From positions 1 through 11,461 of the forward strand of contig CALFYN010000189.1 in NCBI GenBank assembly GCA_937952345.1: a DNA stretch of 11,461 nt. The letters are read 5' to 3'. How positions within the stretch are numbered: position 1 is the stretch's first letter; every line of letters starts with the position of its first letter. The translations under genes were made by a program, and so were the position numbers. This document shows positions 1-7,149 of the stretch, piece after piece. This DNA is from an uncultured Acidobacteriota bacterium. Its GTDB lineage: Bacteria > Acidobacteriota > Terriglobia > Bryobacterales > Bryobacteraceae. The notes under the pieces are model-generated. The model saw nothing but the letters and a program-made list of their open reading frames with translations. It was not told the DNA's origin and searched no databases.

Positions 1-268
1 GGCTGTGCAAACGGTCGGATGAGTATCCATACACGGGTTGCATCACGCTACCCGCGAATACCATCGCCCCACCCAATATCCCCGCCTGGGTGAAATTGAG
101 CCCTAAATGCTGCGCAAACAGCGGTTGAAATACACCCAGAGCTGCCGAATACACATCCACGGTGAAGTGCCCGGCGGCGTAAATGCCCAGCAGTCCGAAG
201 CCGGCAGGCCAAGCCTTCGCCATGGGCGAAGATGTGGGGACGGCTACACTGGTGCGCTCGGATGCCAT
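1..268 (-). CDS. MFS transporter, N-terminal fragment (fosmidomycin-resistance-like)
   Basis: The reading frame runs off the window edge, so only about the first 89 residues are present. The start is an ATG (codon 268-266); a second ATG 15 codons further in (223-221) is an alternative. After a short polar N-terminus the protein reads AGFGLLGIYAAGHFTVDVYS, then a helix with LFAQHLGLNFTQAGILGGAM and VMQPVYGYSSDR. This fits the first two membrane helices and the first cytoplasmic loop of a major facilitator transporter. The early 'GHFTVDVYSAALGVFQPLFAQ' style resembles the Fsr/fosmidomycin-resistance branch of inner-membrane drug/proton antiporters. The MFS call is fairly safe; the substrate is not known. 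It is transcribed divergently from the secreted propeller protein. No clear Shine-Dalgarno precedes the ATG. Confidence 0.72.
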   Translation of the reverse strand, partial: MASERTSVAVPTSSPMAKAWPAGFGLLGIYAAGHFTVDVYSAALGVFQPLFAQHLGLNFTQAGILGGAMVFAGSVMQPVYGYSSDRLHS

Positions 269-285
269 TGGCGAGGGGAAGTTCT

Positions 286-291
286 ATTATA
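286..291 (-). promoter_or_regulatory. Candidate -10 element for the MFS gene
   Basis: The minus strand reads TATAAT, a perfect match to the sigma-70-type -10 consensus, 17 bp before the MFS ATG. It would give a very short leader. No convincing -35 hexamer lies 16-18 bp upstream. The same AT-rich patch reads TATTAT on the plus strand (285-290), so it could also serve the divergent gene. Confidence 0.4.
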
Positions 292-343
292 TCGGATAGC
301 AACCTTTCCGCATCGTTTGGGTTTAAGTTTAGGATTCGTCAAC

Positions 344-349
344 GAGGGA
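344..349 (+). promoter_or_regulatory. Ribosome-binding site fixing the start of the secreted propeller protein
   Basis: GAGGGA lies 6 nt before the ATG at 356. The frame is open further upstream (to an ATG at 107), but that extension is basic, not signal-like, and overlaps the divergent MFS gene. The Shine-Dalgarno plus the signal peptide directly after ATG 356 decide the start. Confidence 0.7.
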
Positions 350-355
350 TTCCGC

Positions 356-2896
356 ATGTTCGCTTCCACGCTTCGGTCTGGTGTCTTCGCCATTGCTCTG
401 GTTCCGTTCGCCCAGGCGCAAACTCTTGCGCCGGTCATCAATCCCCGCGGTGTGGTGAACGCATACTCGCAGCAACCCGCTCCTTCGCAAGTCGGCGCGG
501 GAAGCATCATTTGGATCAATGGACTGAACCTCGGCCCGCCGGAAGGCGCAGTGGCCGATGGGTCCACTTGGCCCACCGAACTCGGCGGAGTGCAGGTGCT
601 CATCAACAACCGGCAGGCGCCGCTCGGCTCAGTGTCACCGTCGCGCATCGTGGCGCAGATTCCCTTTGAAACGCCGAACGGGCTCGCCAATATCGTGGTG
701 CGCCGCGGAGAAACAAACTCCCGTCCCGCGCGCATCAATGTGTTCGCCGTGTTTCCCGTAGTCCGAGCCCAGGACGACAAGGGCTTCGGAGAAGTGATGG
801 GTTCGGCCAACGGCTCCCGATTCTCCTTCACCGCCTCGGGCCTCGGCGTCTCCGACCCGCGGGTCAACACCGGAGAATCCGCCGCGCCTGATTCCGGCGC
901 CGCGCCACGGCAAGCCGTGAATGTCTTCCTCGGCGGAGTAAAAATGGATGCCGACATCAAGGTCTCCACAAAGCGTCCCGGCGATATCGACATCTCCGTC
1001 CCCGTGCCCGACGGCACACTGCCCGGTGACTTGATCCTGGTGCAGGCCGCCAACCGGCTGTCGAACTATGTCGCGTATCGTAAAATCAGCCGCCCCGAAG
1101 TTACCTACGTGCCGATGCCCGATGGCGCACCCACGGTTCGCGCGATGGCTGCGGCCGACGTCACCGGGGGATTCCTCATCGCCAGCGCGGCACGCAACGC
1201 GGAAGGCTGCTGGCCCAGTGTGTTGTTCGATCTCCGCGCCAAACGCGCCGCCAACGTCCCGCAGTGCCTGACAGCCGCCAATCAGAACGCACTCACGCCC
1301 GCGGTTGCCTCACCGAATACAGCAGCTTTGGCGGCACTCGCCGGGCCGCCGCAAGGCGCTAATGCGGCCGAAGGCATCAGCAACAAGGTGATTCTCTTTC
1401 AGCCTGCCAAGACCGATGCGATGAACGTCGAACTTCCTTCCAACGCCGCCGCTGTGGCCGGAAATGCGCAGGGGGGATTCAACGCGATTCTGCCCGGCAC
1501 TCCTCCGCGGGTCGCGAACATCGACTCCGAGACTGGCGAATTTCAGGTGGCGCAAGGTGGCGCCGGCGCAAATCCGGCCGGCGGGCAGGTTCTGGCCCTC
1601 AATCCGCTGAACCTGCAGGTGGACCTCGGCGGCGGTCTCGACAAAGTACTCACCGCGATCGTCAACATGGGACAAGGCCAGTTCGCCGTTGTCATTGGCG
1701 ACGATCTGAATAATCCCACCGCGGCGAAACTCGCCGTACTGAACGCGCAAGGCGAGGTCACCACGACTCGCGATTTCCCTGATGCATTCCTGCCCATGGT
1801 GATGCCCAATCCCCCCGCACAGCCCGCGCCCGGCGGCGGTGGGGCGCCTGGAGGGGGAGCGCCAGGAGGCGGAGGAGCCCCCGGCGGTGGTGGCCCCGGC
1901 GGTGGTGGTCCCGGCGGCGGTGCCCCCGGCGGTGGAGGAGCGGGCCAAGGCGGTGCTGGCGGCGGCGGCGTTGTCGCACCGGGCGGCGTGCCGGTGGCGC
2001 AAGTACGGTTCCGCGTGGCCACATTCTTCGATGCCCAGACGCGCAATCTCTACGTCGCTTCTCGCAAAGCCGACGATTCCCGCCACGCCCTCAGCGTCTT
2101 CTCGCCGAATGAGGTGAAAGCAATCCCCACGCCCGACGGAAAATTCGTCGCCGCTTGCACACCCAATGCGCAAATCGCCAACATCGAAACCTCCCGCCGG
2201 ATCGTCCTCATGGGCAGCGGCACCGCCGAGCGGCAGTTCCGTCAAGTCTGCGGCGCCCTGAGCTTCCTTGTCCTCGACCTCGCCAGCCAGCAGTTCACTG
2301 AGATCGCACTTCCCGGACAAGGACAGATCAATGTCACGGCCAACGTTCCCGATCTGAACGATTTTCTTCTCGCCGCCAGCACCGAAGGTGACACTGTCTT
2401 CGCGCTCGACGGAGTCACTCTCTCCGCCTACCGCCTGGACCTTCCCCAAGGCGTCATCGGCTTTCAGAACATGCAGCCGGTGCCCGCCATGGAGTTGGCG
2501 GTGGCAGTAGGCCGTGCCCGTCTGCAAAACGACGGTGGATTCCTCGTCTTCGACTTGGCCAACCTCGAAGTGCGTCAATTGCTCTTGCCGGACGGCTTCG
2601 CGACGGCGCAGTTCGTCGGCATCCTGCCCGCCACACGCAAACTGGTGGCCCGCGGTAACCGCCCCGGCGGATCGCAGTTCCTGGTCTACGATCTGTCGAA
2701 CGGCGATCTGGAAATCATTCCCAACCCCGATGGCGTCGCCTACGTCGGCAATGCTCCCGTACAAGCCCAGCCCGGGCAACCCGTACAGCAGACCCCGGCC
2801 ATGATGCGCGTCAACCCGAAAGCGAACACGATCGAAGCGATCACTCTCAACGATGCCCGCGCCACCACCGGCGCCATGCTCGTACGCATCCCGTAA
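356..2896 (+). CDS. Exported TIGR03437-type / beta-propeller-like protein with Gly-rich linker
   Basis: An 846-residue secreted protein of unknown function. Residues 1-21 form a signal peptide with probable cleavage after AQA. Residues about 25-135 match the pattern of the acidobacterial TIGR03437 Ig-like module: VVNAYSQ, then SIIWINGLNLG, LPTELGGV-like WPTELGGVQVLINN, and VSPSRIVAQIPFE. Residues about 140-245 may be a second beta-sandwich. From about 250 to the C-terminus, short repeats of the form 'FLV-x-DL ... LP-x-G' recur, for example FLVLDLASQQFTEIALPG, FLVFDLANLEVRQLLLPDG and FLVYDLSNGDLEIIPNPDG, suggesting beta-propeller blades. A Pro/Gly/Ala-rich stretch (residues about 488-543) interrupts the repeats. 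Cysteines are few (C285, C304 and two after the linker), compatible with disulfides in an exported protein. It lies 79 bp upstream of the Oar-like receptor on the same strand. Export and the N-terminal module are well supported. The propeller fold is inferred from repeat pattern, and a surface-binding or structural role is a guess. Confidence 0.82.
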   Translation: MFASTLRSGVFAIALVPFAQAQTLAPVINPRGVVNAYSQQPAPSQVGAGSIIWINGLNLGPPEGAVADGSTWPTELGGVQVLINNRQAPLGSVSPSRIVAQIPFETPNGLANIVVRRGETNSRPARINVFAVFPVVRAQDDKGFGEVMGSANGSRFSFTASGLGVSDPRVNTGESAAPDSGAAPRQAVNVFLGGVKMDADIKVSTKRPGDIDISVPVPDGTLPGDLILVQAANRLSNYVAYRKISRPEVTYVPMPDGAPTVRAMAAADVTGGFLIASAARNAEGCWPSVLFDLRAKRAANVPQCLTAANQNALTPAVASPNTAALAALAGPPQGANAAEGISNKVILFQPAKTDAMNVELPSNAAAVAGNAQGGFNAILPGTPPRVANIDSETGEFQVAQGGAGANPAGGQVLALNPLNLQVDLGGGLDKVLTAIVNMGQGQFAVVIGDDLNNPTAAKLAVLNAQGEVTTTRDFPDAFLPMVMPNPPAQPAPGGGGAPGGGAPGGGGAPGGGGPGGGGPGGGAPGGGGAGQGGAGGGGVVAPGGVPVAQVRFRVATFFDAQTRNLYVASRKADDSRHALSVFSPNEVKAIPTPDGKFVAACTPNAQIANIETSRRIVLMGSGTAERQFRQVCGALSFLVLDLASQQFTEIALPGQGQINVTANVPDLNDFLLAASTEGDTVFALDGVTLSAYRLDLPQGVIGFQNMQPVPAMELAVAVGRARLQNDGGFLVFDLANLEVRQLLLPDGFATAQFVGILPATRKLVARGNRPGGSQFLVYDLSNGDLEIIPNPDGVAYVGNAPVQAQPGQPVQQTPAMMRVNPKANTIEAITLNDARATTGAMLVRIP
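1832..1988 (+). repeat. Gly/Pro/Ala-rich degenerate codon repeat inside the propeller protein
   Basis: Imperfect tandem units of GGC/GGT/GGA glycine codons spaced by CCC or GCC/GCG encode repeated PGGGG and APGGG motifs for about 50 residues, ending near VVAPGG. Codons vary between units, so this is not a pure microsatellite. At protein level it is a flexible, low-complexity linker. Confidence 0.85.
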
Positions 2897-2941
2897 CGTA
2901 AAAAATCTCACAAAGTGGCTGCGCCGCACGCGAACCTTTGA

Positions 2942-2947
2942 TATATT
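2942..2947 (+). promoter_or_regulatory. Candidate -10 element for the Oar-like receptor
   Basis: TATATT, a 5/6 match to TATAAT, lies 28 bp before the receptor's ATG in an AT-rich patch within otherwise GC-rich DNA. No good -35 hexamer is seen at the usual distance, so the call is tentative. Confidence 0.35.
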
Positions 2948-2963
2948 AGTCCCCACGTCCGAA

Positions 2964-2970
2964 AAGGGGA
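2964..2970 (+). promoter_or_regulatory. Ribosome-binding site for the Oar-like receptor
   Basis: AAGGGGA lies 5 nt before the ATG at 2976 and fixes that start, in preference to an in-frame ATG at 2853 inside the preceding gene. Confidence 0.7.
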
Positions 2971-2975
2971 TAAAC

Positions 2976-5900
2976 ATGTCATATACTCGGTTTCTCTGGG
3001 CTGCCGCCCTGACTGCCTCCATGTTGTGGGCGCAAACCGACCGCGGCATCATCGGCGGAGCTGTAGCCGATACCACGGGAGCGTCCATTCCCGAGGCCAA
3101 GATCACCGCCACAAACCTCGCTACCAACGTCGGATTCACCACACAGTCCACGTCCACTGGCGACTTCACCATTCCCGCTTTGCCCGTCGGCCAGTACAGA
3201 ATCCGTGTCGAAAAGCAGGGATTCAAGGCCGCTGTGAGCAGCGGTGTTACCGTGACCGCGGGTAGCACGGTCACATTCAATGCGACTCTCGAGATCGGCG
3301 CCGTAACGGAATCCGTTCAGGTGCAGGCATCGCTCGAACAACTCCAGACCAGTACGGCGAAGGTTTCCACTGCCGTCACCAACAAAATGGTGGACGAGTT
3401 GCCGCTGGTCGTCGGTGGCGCCATGCGCGGCGCGTTCGATCTGGCCCTCATCACCCCCGAAGCCAACAGCCCCAACGATGGCAACTTCAACGTCGGCGGC
3501 GGACAGGGCGGGGCCTACGGTGCAACTCTCGACGGAGTCTCGGTTCTCACCGGCCGTTTCAACTCCGTGCAATGGGCGAATGTGAACACCCCATCCGTCG
3601 ACGCCATCACCGAATTCGCCGTCGAAACCAACGGCTTCAAGGCCGAGTACGGGCGCGCCCAGGGAGGCATGCTCACCTTCTCATCGAAATCCGGCACCAA
3701 TGAACTCCATGGCACGGCCTACGAGTTCCTCCGCAACGATGCCCTCGACGCGCGCCGCTTCTTTGAAGACCAGAAGGGCAAATACAAGCAGCACGACTTC
3801 GGCTGGAGCGCCGGTGGCCCGGTCTACCTGCCGAAGATCTACGATGGCCGGAACAAGACGTTCTTCTTTACGTCCGGCGAATGGTTCCGCAATCGCGTCG
3901 GCGCGGCCAGCGGCCGTTTCAGCATCCCCACCCAGGAAATGTTCAACGGCGACTTCCGCAATTGGGTCGATCAGAACAACCGCCAGCTTCCCATCTACGA
4001 TCCCTCCACTACCCGCGCCAATCCCAATGGAGCCGGATTCGTCCGCACGCCCTTTGCCGGCAACCAGATTCCGCAATCGCGGTTCTCGCCGATTGCCCGA
4101 GCCTACGGCGCGCTGGTCAGCCCCGTCCTCAGACCCAACAGCGGCGCGGCCCCCGGCACCAGCGATTACGTCCGCAACAACTACATCAACAACACCGGCA
4201 CCCGTCTCGATCCCTGGACCAAGTTCAGCGCCAAGGCCGACCACAATTTCGGCCAGAACGACCGCGTGAGCTTCCTGTACAACTACGGATTCCACGGCGG
4301 CAATCCCGGCCCCGACGGCTTCCCTGGCCTCCCGAATCCCATCAACGAAAACCGCATCGACAAACAGCGTAGTGACGTATACCGCGCCACCTACGACAAG
4401 GTCATCACGCCCACCATCGTCAACCACATGTTCGGCGGCGTCAATTTCTGGAAAGAATCGCACGACGCGCTCAGCCTCGACGGCGGATGGGAATCGAAAG
4501 GCATCTGCATGAAGGGCGCCTGGGACTGCAACCGCAACCTCCTGCAGGTCCAGTTCTCCGATTACAACACCTGGGTCGCCTCGGCCTACGACGGTTCGGA
4601 AAACTTCGTCTTCTCCTTCGGCGACGATCTTACCGTCACCCACAACAAGCACACCTTCAAAATGGGCTACCTCTGGGAGCGCATGCACTACAACGGATTC
4701 GGCCAGCAGACCATCGGCGGCCTCATCCGCGGCGACCGCCGCTCCACCAGCATCCCCAACGACAACAATTTGCTCACCGGCGGCGGCAACGGTTTCGCCA
4801 GCTTCCTGCTCGGGCAGGGCTTCTCCGGAGGCACCGAGAATGACCGCTTCGTCGGGCAGCAGTGGCGCAGCCACGCCTGGTATTTCCAGGACGATTTCAA
4901 AGTCAGCTCCAAACTCACCCTGAACATGGGCGTGCGTTACGAGTTCACCCTCCCGCCCATTGAGCAGAAAGACAAATGGAGCGACTTCGATCCAACCAAG
5001 GCCAATCCCCGCGCGGGCGGCCTTCCCGGTGCGCTGAAATTCGCCGGCGAAGGTCCCGGCCGCGAAGGCACGCGCTCCATCACCCCCGGCTGGTATGGCG
5101 GCATCAGCCCCCGTTTCGGCCTCGCTTACGCACTCAATGACAAGACAGTCTTGCGCGCCAGCGCCGGCCGTACCTTCGGCGTCGCCAAGACCATCACCGG
5201 CAGCACGCACTTCGAGGGCGCCATCCTCATCTTCCGGCCCACCAGCCTCGACAACGGCATCACCCCGTCCTTCCTGCTCGACCAGGGACTCCCCCCCTAC
5301 ACTCGTCCGCCGGTGATCGACCCCAGCTTCTCCAACGGCAACAATACCGCCTACTGGGACGGCGAAGCCGTACGCCTGCCGGAGAACTACCAGTGGACTC
5401 TCGGCATCCAGCGCCAATTGAACAGCTCCACGGTTCTCGAGACCAGCTACAACGCCACCATCGGCGCACACCTGGTTGCCGGCTTGAAGCGCTATAACCA
5501 GCTTCCCTTCAGCATGCTCGAACGCTATGGCCGCAGCTTGCTGACCAGCCGCGTGAACTCGCCGCAAGCCATCGCCGCCGGAATCACACGGCCTTATGCC
5601 CGCATCGATTGCGATTTCAGCGCCACCTGCAATCCGGTGAGCGTCGCCCAGGCCCTGCGCCCGTTCCCGCAGTATCTGAACATCGACACCTCTTCGGGAG
5701 CAGGTGACAAGAGCGGCCATTCCAGCTATCACTCCTGGGTCGTCAAGCTCGACAAGCGCTACTCCCGCAATGTCACCTTCCAGGGTTCGTACGTGTTCTC
5801 CAAGCTCATCACCGATGCCGATGGTTATCAGCCCGACAACGGCACGCTCGATCACTACAACCGCCGGCTCGAAAAATCCATCGGCGAGTTCGACCTCACG

Positions 5901-6458
5901 CACAACCTGAAAGCGACCTATATCGTCGATCTTCCCTTCGGCAGGGGACAGCGCTGGCTGAACACCGGTCCGGCCTCCTGGCTCCTCGGCGGCTGGCGCC
6001 TGGCCGCGACACACTTCTACTCGAGTGGATATCCCCTCTCGTTCGGAAACAGCGCCGCACTCGGTGGCGTGCTCTTCAGCGGACGCAGTCCGGCGCACGT
6101 CCCCACTTACGACAACTGGATCGTCGATCATGACAACCCGAATTGGAAGGGCTCGGATCGCTACTTCCAGCCTGCTTCCTTCTTCGGCGCACAACCCAAC
6201 GATCGCGCCGGCAACGCCACACGGCACAATCCCAAGGCTCGCCAGCCGTGGAATCTCACCGAGAATTTCTCCATCGCCAAGACGTTCGCCATCCGCGAAT
6301 CCATCCGCACGGATCTGCGCTGGGAGATGTTCAACGCCTTTAACCGCTTCCGCGCCAGCCCGGGCAGCACCAACGTGCAGGATCCGAATTTCGGCCGCGT
6401 CCAGGGCCAACTCAACGGCCCCCGCCGCATGCAGATCGCGCTCAAATTCTATTTCTGA
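2976..6458 (+). CDS. Oar-like TonB-dependent outer-membrane receptor with carboxypeptidase-regulatory domain
   Basis: A 1160-residue outer-membrane protein of the Oar/CarboxypepD_reg TonB-dependent receptor type, very numerous in Solibacter-like acidobacteria. Residues 1-20 are a signal peptide, probably cut after LWAQ. Residues about 22-105 form the carboxypeptidase-regulatory-like Ig domain (RGIIGGAVADTTGASIPEA, then GDFTIPALPVGQYRIRVEKQ). Residues about 110-245 resemble the plug, including ATLDGVSV, AITEFAVETNGFKAEYGRAQ and GMLTFSSKSGTNELHG. The rest, rich in alternating aromatic strands, is the beta-barrel, and the protein ends in the outer-membrane signature QIALKFYF with terminal Phe. 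Two close cysteine pairs (C511/C518 and C879/C885) lie in probable loops. No clear TonB box was seen. The family's known role is active uptake of large ligands such as glycans or peptides, or surface adhesion; the ligand cannot be read from sequence. A strong hairpin follows the stop. Confidence 0.93.
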   Translation: MSYTRFLWAAALTASMLWAQTDRGIIGGAVADTTGASIPEAKITATNLATNVGFTTQSTSTGDFTIPALPVGQYRIRVEKQGFKAAVSSGVTVTAGSTVTFNATLEIGAVTESVQVQASLEQLQTSTAKVSTAVTNKMVDELPLVVGGAMRGAFDLALITPEANSPNDGNFNVGGGQGGAYGATLDGVSVLTGRFNSVQWANVNTPSVDAITEFAVETNGFKAEYGRAQGGMLTFSSKSGTNELHGTAYEFLRNDALDARRFFEDQKGKYKQHDFGWSAGGPVYLPKIYDGRNKTFFFTSGEWFRNRVGAASGRFSIPTQEMFNGDFRNWVDQNNRQLPIYDPSTTRANPNGAGFVRTPFAGNQIPQSRFSPIARAYGALVSPVLRPNSGAAPGTSDYVRNNYINNTGTRLDPWTKFSAKADHNFGQNDRVSFLYNYGFHGGNPGPDGFPGLPNPINENRIDKQRSDVYRATYDKVITPTIVNHMFGGVNFWKESHDALSLDGGWESKGICMKGAWDCNRNLLQVQFSDYNTWVASAYDGSENFVFSFGDDLTVTHNKHTFKMGYLWERMHYNGFGQQTIGGLIRGDRRSTSIPNDNNLLTGGGNGFASFLLGQGFSGGTENDRFVGQQWRSHAWYFQDDFKVSSKLTLNMGVRYEFTLPPIEQKDKWSDFDPTKANPRAGGLPGALKFAGEGPGREGTRSITPGWYGGISPRFGLAYALNDKTVLRASAGRTFGVAKTITGSTHFEGAILIFRPTSLDNGITPSFLLDQGLPPYTRPPVIDPSFSNGNNTAYWDGEAVRLPENYQWTLGIQRQLNSSTVLETSYNATIGAHLVAGLKRYNQLPFSMLERYGRSLLTSRVNSPQAIAAGITRPYARIDCDFSATCNPVSVAQALRPFPQYLNIDTSSGAGDKSGHSSYHSWVVKLDKRYSRNVTFQGSYVFSKLITDADGYQPDNGTLDHYNRRLEKSIGEFDLTHNLKATYIVDLPFGRGQRWLNTGPASWLLGGWRLAATHFYSSGYPLSFGNSAALGGVLFSGRSPAHVPTYDNWIVDHDNPNWKGSDRYFQPASFFGAQPNDRAGNATRHNPKARQPWNLTENFSIAKTFAIRESIRTDLRWEMFNAFNRFRASPGSTNVQDPNFGRVQGQLNGPRRMQIALKFYF

Positions 6459-6470
6459 GCAACTGTTCCC

Positions 6471-6497
6471 GCGGGACGCGCCAGCTACGCGTCCCGC
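6471..6497 (+). terminator. Hairpin after the Oar-like receptor gene
   Basis: A perfect 10-bp inverted repeat (GCGGGACGCG and its complement CGCGTCCCGC) with a 7-nt loop starts 12 bp after the receptor stop codon. It is followed by a pyrimidine-rich TCTCGCTTGC rather than a clean T-run. A strong RNA hairpin here would end the receptor transcript or protect its 3' end. Confidence 0.6.
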
Positions 6498-6564
6498 TCT
6501 CGCTTGCATTGGCCCTGACCATTTGGTAGTAATTTGAGTTTCCGCCATAACCAAGGCGAGACTC

Positions 6565-7149
6565 ATGAAGAAGAACTCCCCTCCCGCGCCAAACCACGCC
6601 GTACAAGCCCAGGCGGGGAGAACGAAACAACTGCCCGCGATGAAAGAATCTTCGTCTCAACTGGAGCTGTTTGCTTCGGCAATGAACCTGTTTCACCGGA
6701 GGGATTTCCACGCCGCCCTCGATCTGTTCACGCAAGCCGCGGCGGGTTCCAACCGGGACATCGCACACGCCGCCCGCCAACACCGCAGCATGTGCGAACA
6801 GAGGGTGGCCAATCTGAAGCCGGACCTCCGCACCGCCGAGGACCACTACCAATACGGCATCGGCCTCATCGCGATACGCAAACTGGACGCCGCGTGTGAG
6901 GCGCTCGCCAAGGCCGCCGAACTGGATCCGCGTGCCGGACATATCCACTACGCACTGGCCATCAGCGTGGGGCTTTCCGGCGATCTCGCCAACGCCGCGC
7001 GGCATCTGGCCACAGCCATCCAACTGGATCCCAAGAACCGTTCCATCGCCCGCACAGACCCCGACTTCCTCGAGTTCGGGCGCTATTCTCCCGTCCGGGA
7101 ACTCGTATTTCTGGAGAAAAAGGAGCCAGCCACGCAACTACCTTCGTAG
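6565..7149 (+). CDS. TPR-repeat protein
   Basis: A 194-residue protein without an obvious signal peptide; the first 25-30 residues are polar and disordered-looking. Three tetratricopeptide-like helix pairs are visible: residues about 33-66 (AMNLFHRRDFHAALDLFTQA), about 91-122 (HYQYGIGLIAIRKLDAACEA, then AAELDP) and about 125-157 (HYALAISVGLSGDLANAARH, then AIQLDPKN). The closing IARTDPDFLEF resembles the end of many bacterial TPR arrays. TPRs mediate protein-protein contacts; the partner is unknown. The ATG has an AAGG-type Shine-Dalgarno 8 nt upstream. The stop codon TAG directly abuts the GTG of the YvcK-like gene, so the two are probably co-transcribed and translationally coupled. It is the first gene of the five-gene run, after the receptor's hairpin, so a promoter is expected in 6498-6564. 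I see only weak elements there (TTGCAT at 6504 and AGTAAT at 6528). Confidence 0.82.
   Translation: MKKNSPPAPNHAVQAQAGRTKQLPAMKESSSQLELFASAMNLFHRRDFHAALDLFTQAAAGSNRDIAHAARQHRSMCEQRVANLKPDLRTAEDHYQYGIGLIAIRKLDAACEALAKAAELDPRAGHIHYALAISVGLSGDLANAARHLATAIQLDPKNRSIARTDPDFLEFGRYSPVRELVFLEKKEPATQLPS

Noticed and set aside
48..302. A short minus-strand frame over the MFS region
   Set aside because: It is out of frame with the MFS reading (ATG at 268), whose translation shows transporter helices; the short frame shows none.
107..355. N-terminal extension of the secreted propeller protein
   Set aside because: It overlaps the divergent MFS gene, has no signal-like segment and lacks a Shine-Dalgarno; ATG 356 has GAGGGA and a signal peptide.
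2915..2930. Possible sigma-54 promoter (GTGGC ... GCACG) before the receptor
   Set aside because: The GG and GC dinucleotides are not at the required 10-bp spacing.
1310..3280. A 656-codon open frame on the minus strand opposite the propeller protein
   Set aside because: It spans two plus-strand genes with clear signal peptides and family motifs. Its open state comes from GC-rich codon structure, and its translation has no recognisable domain.
3681..6566. A 961-codon open frame on the minus strand opposite the receptor
   Set aside because: Very long, but it mirrors the receptor's codon pattern in a high-GC genome and is full of G, A, V and E with no motif. The receptor on the plus strand is certain.
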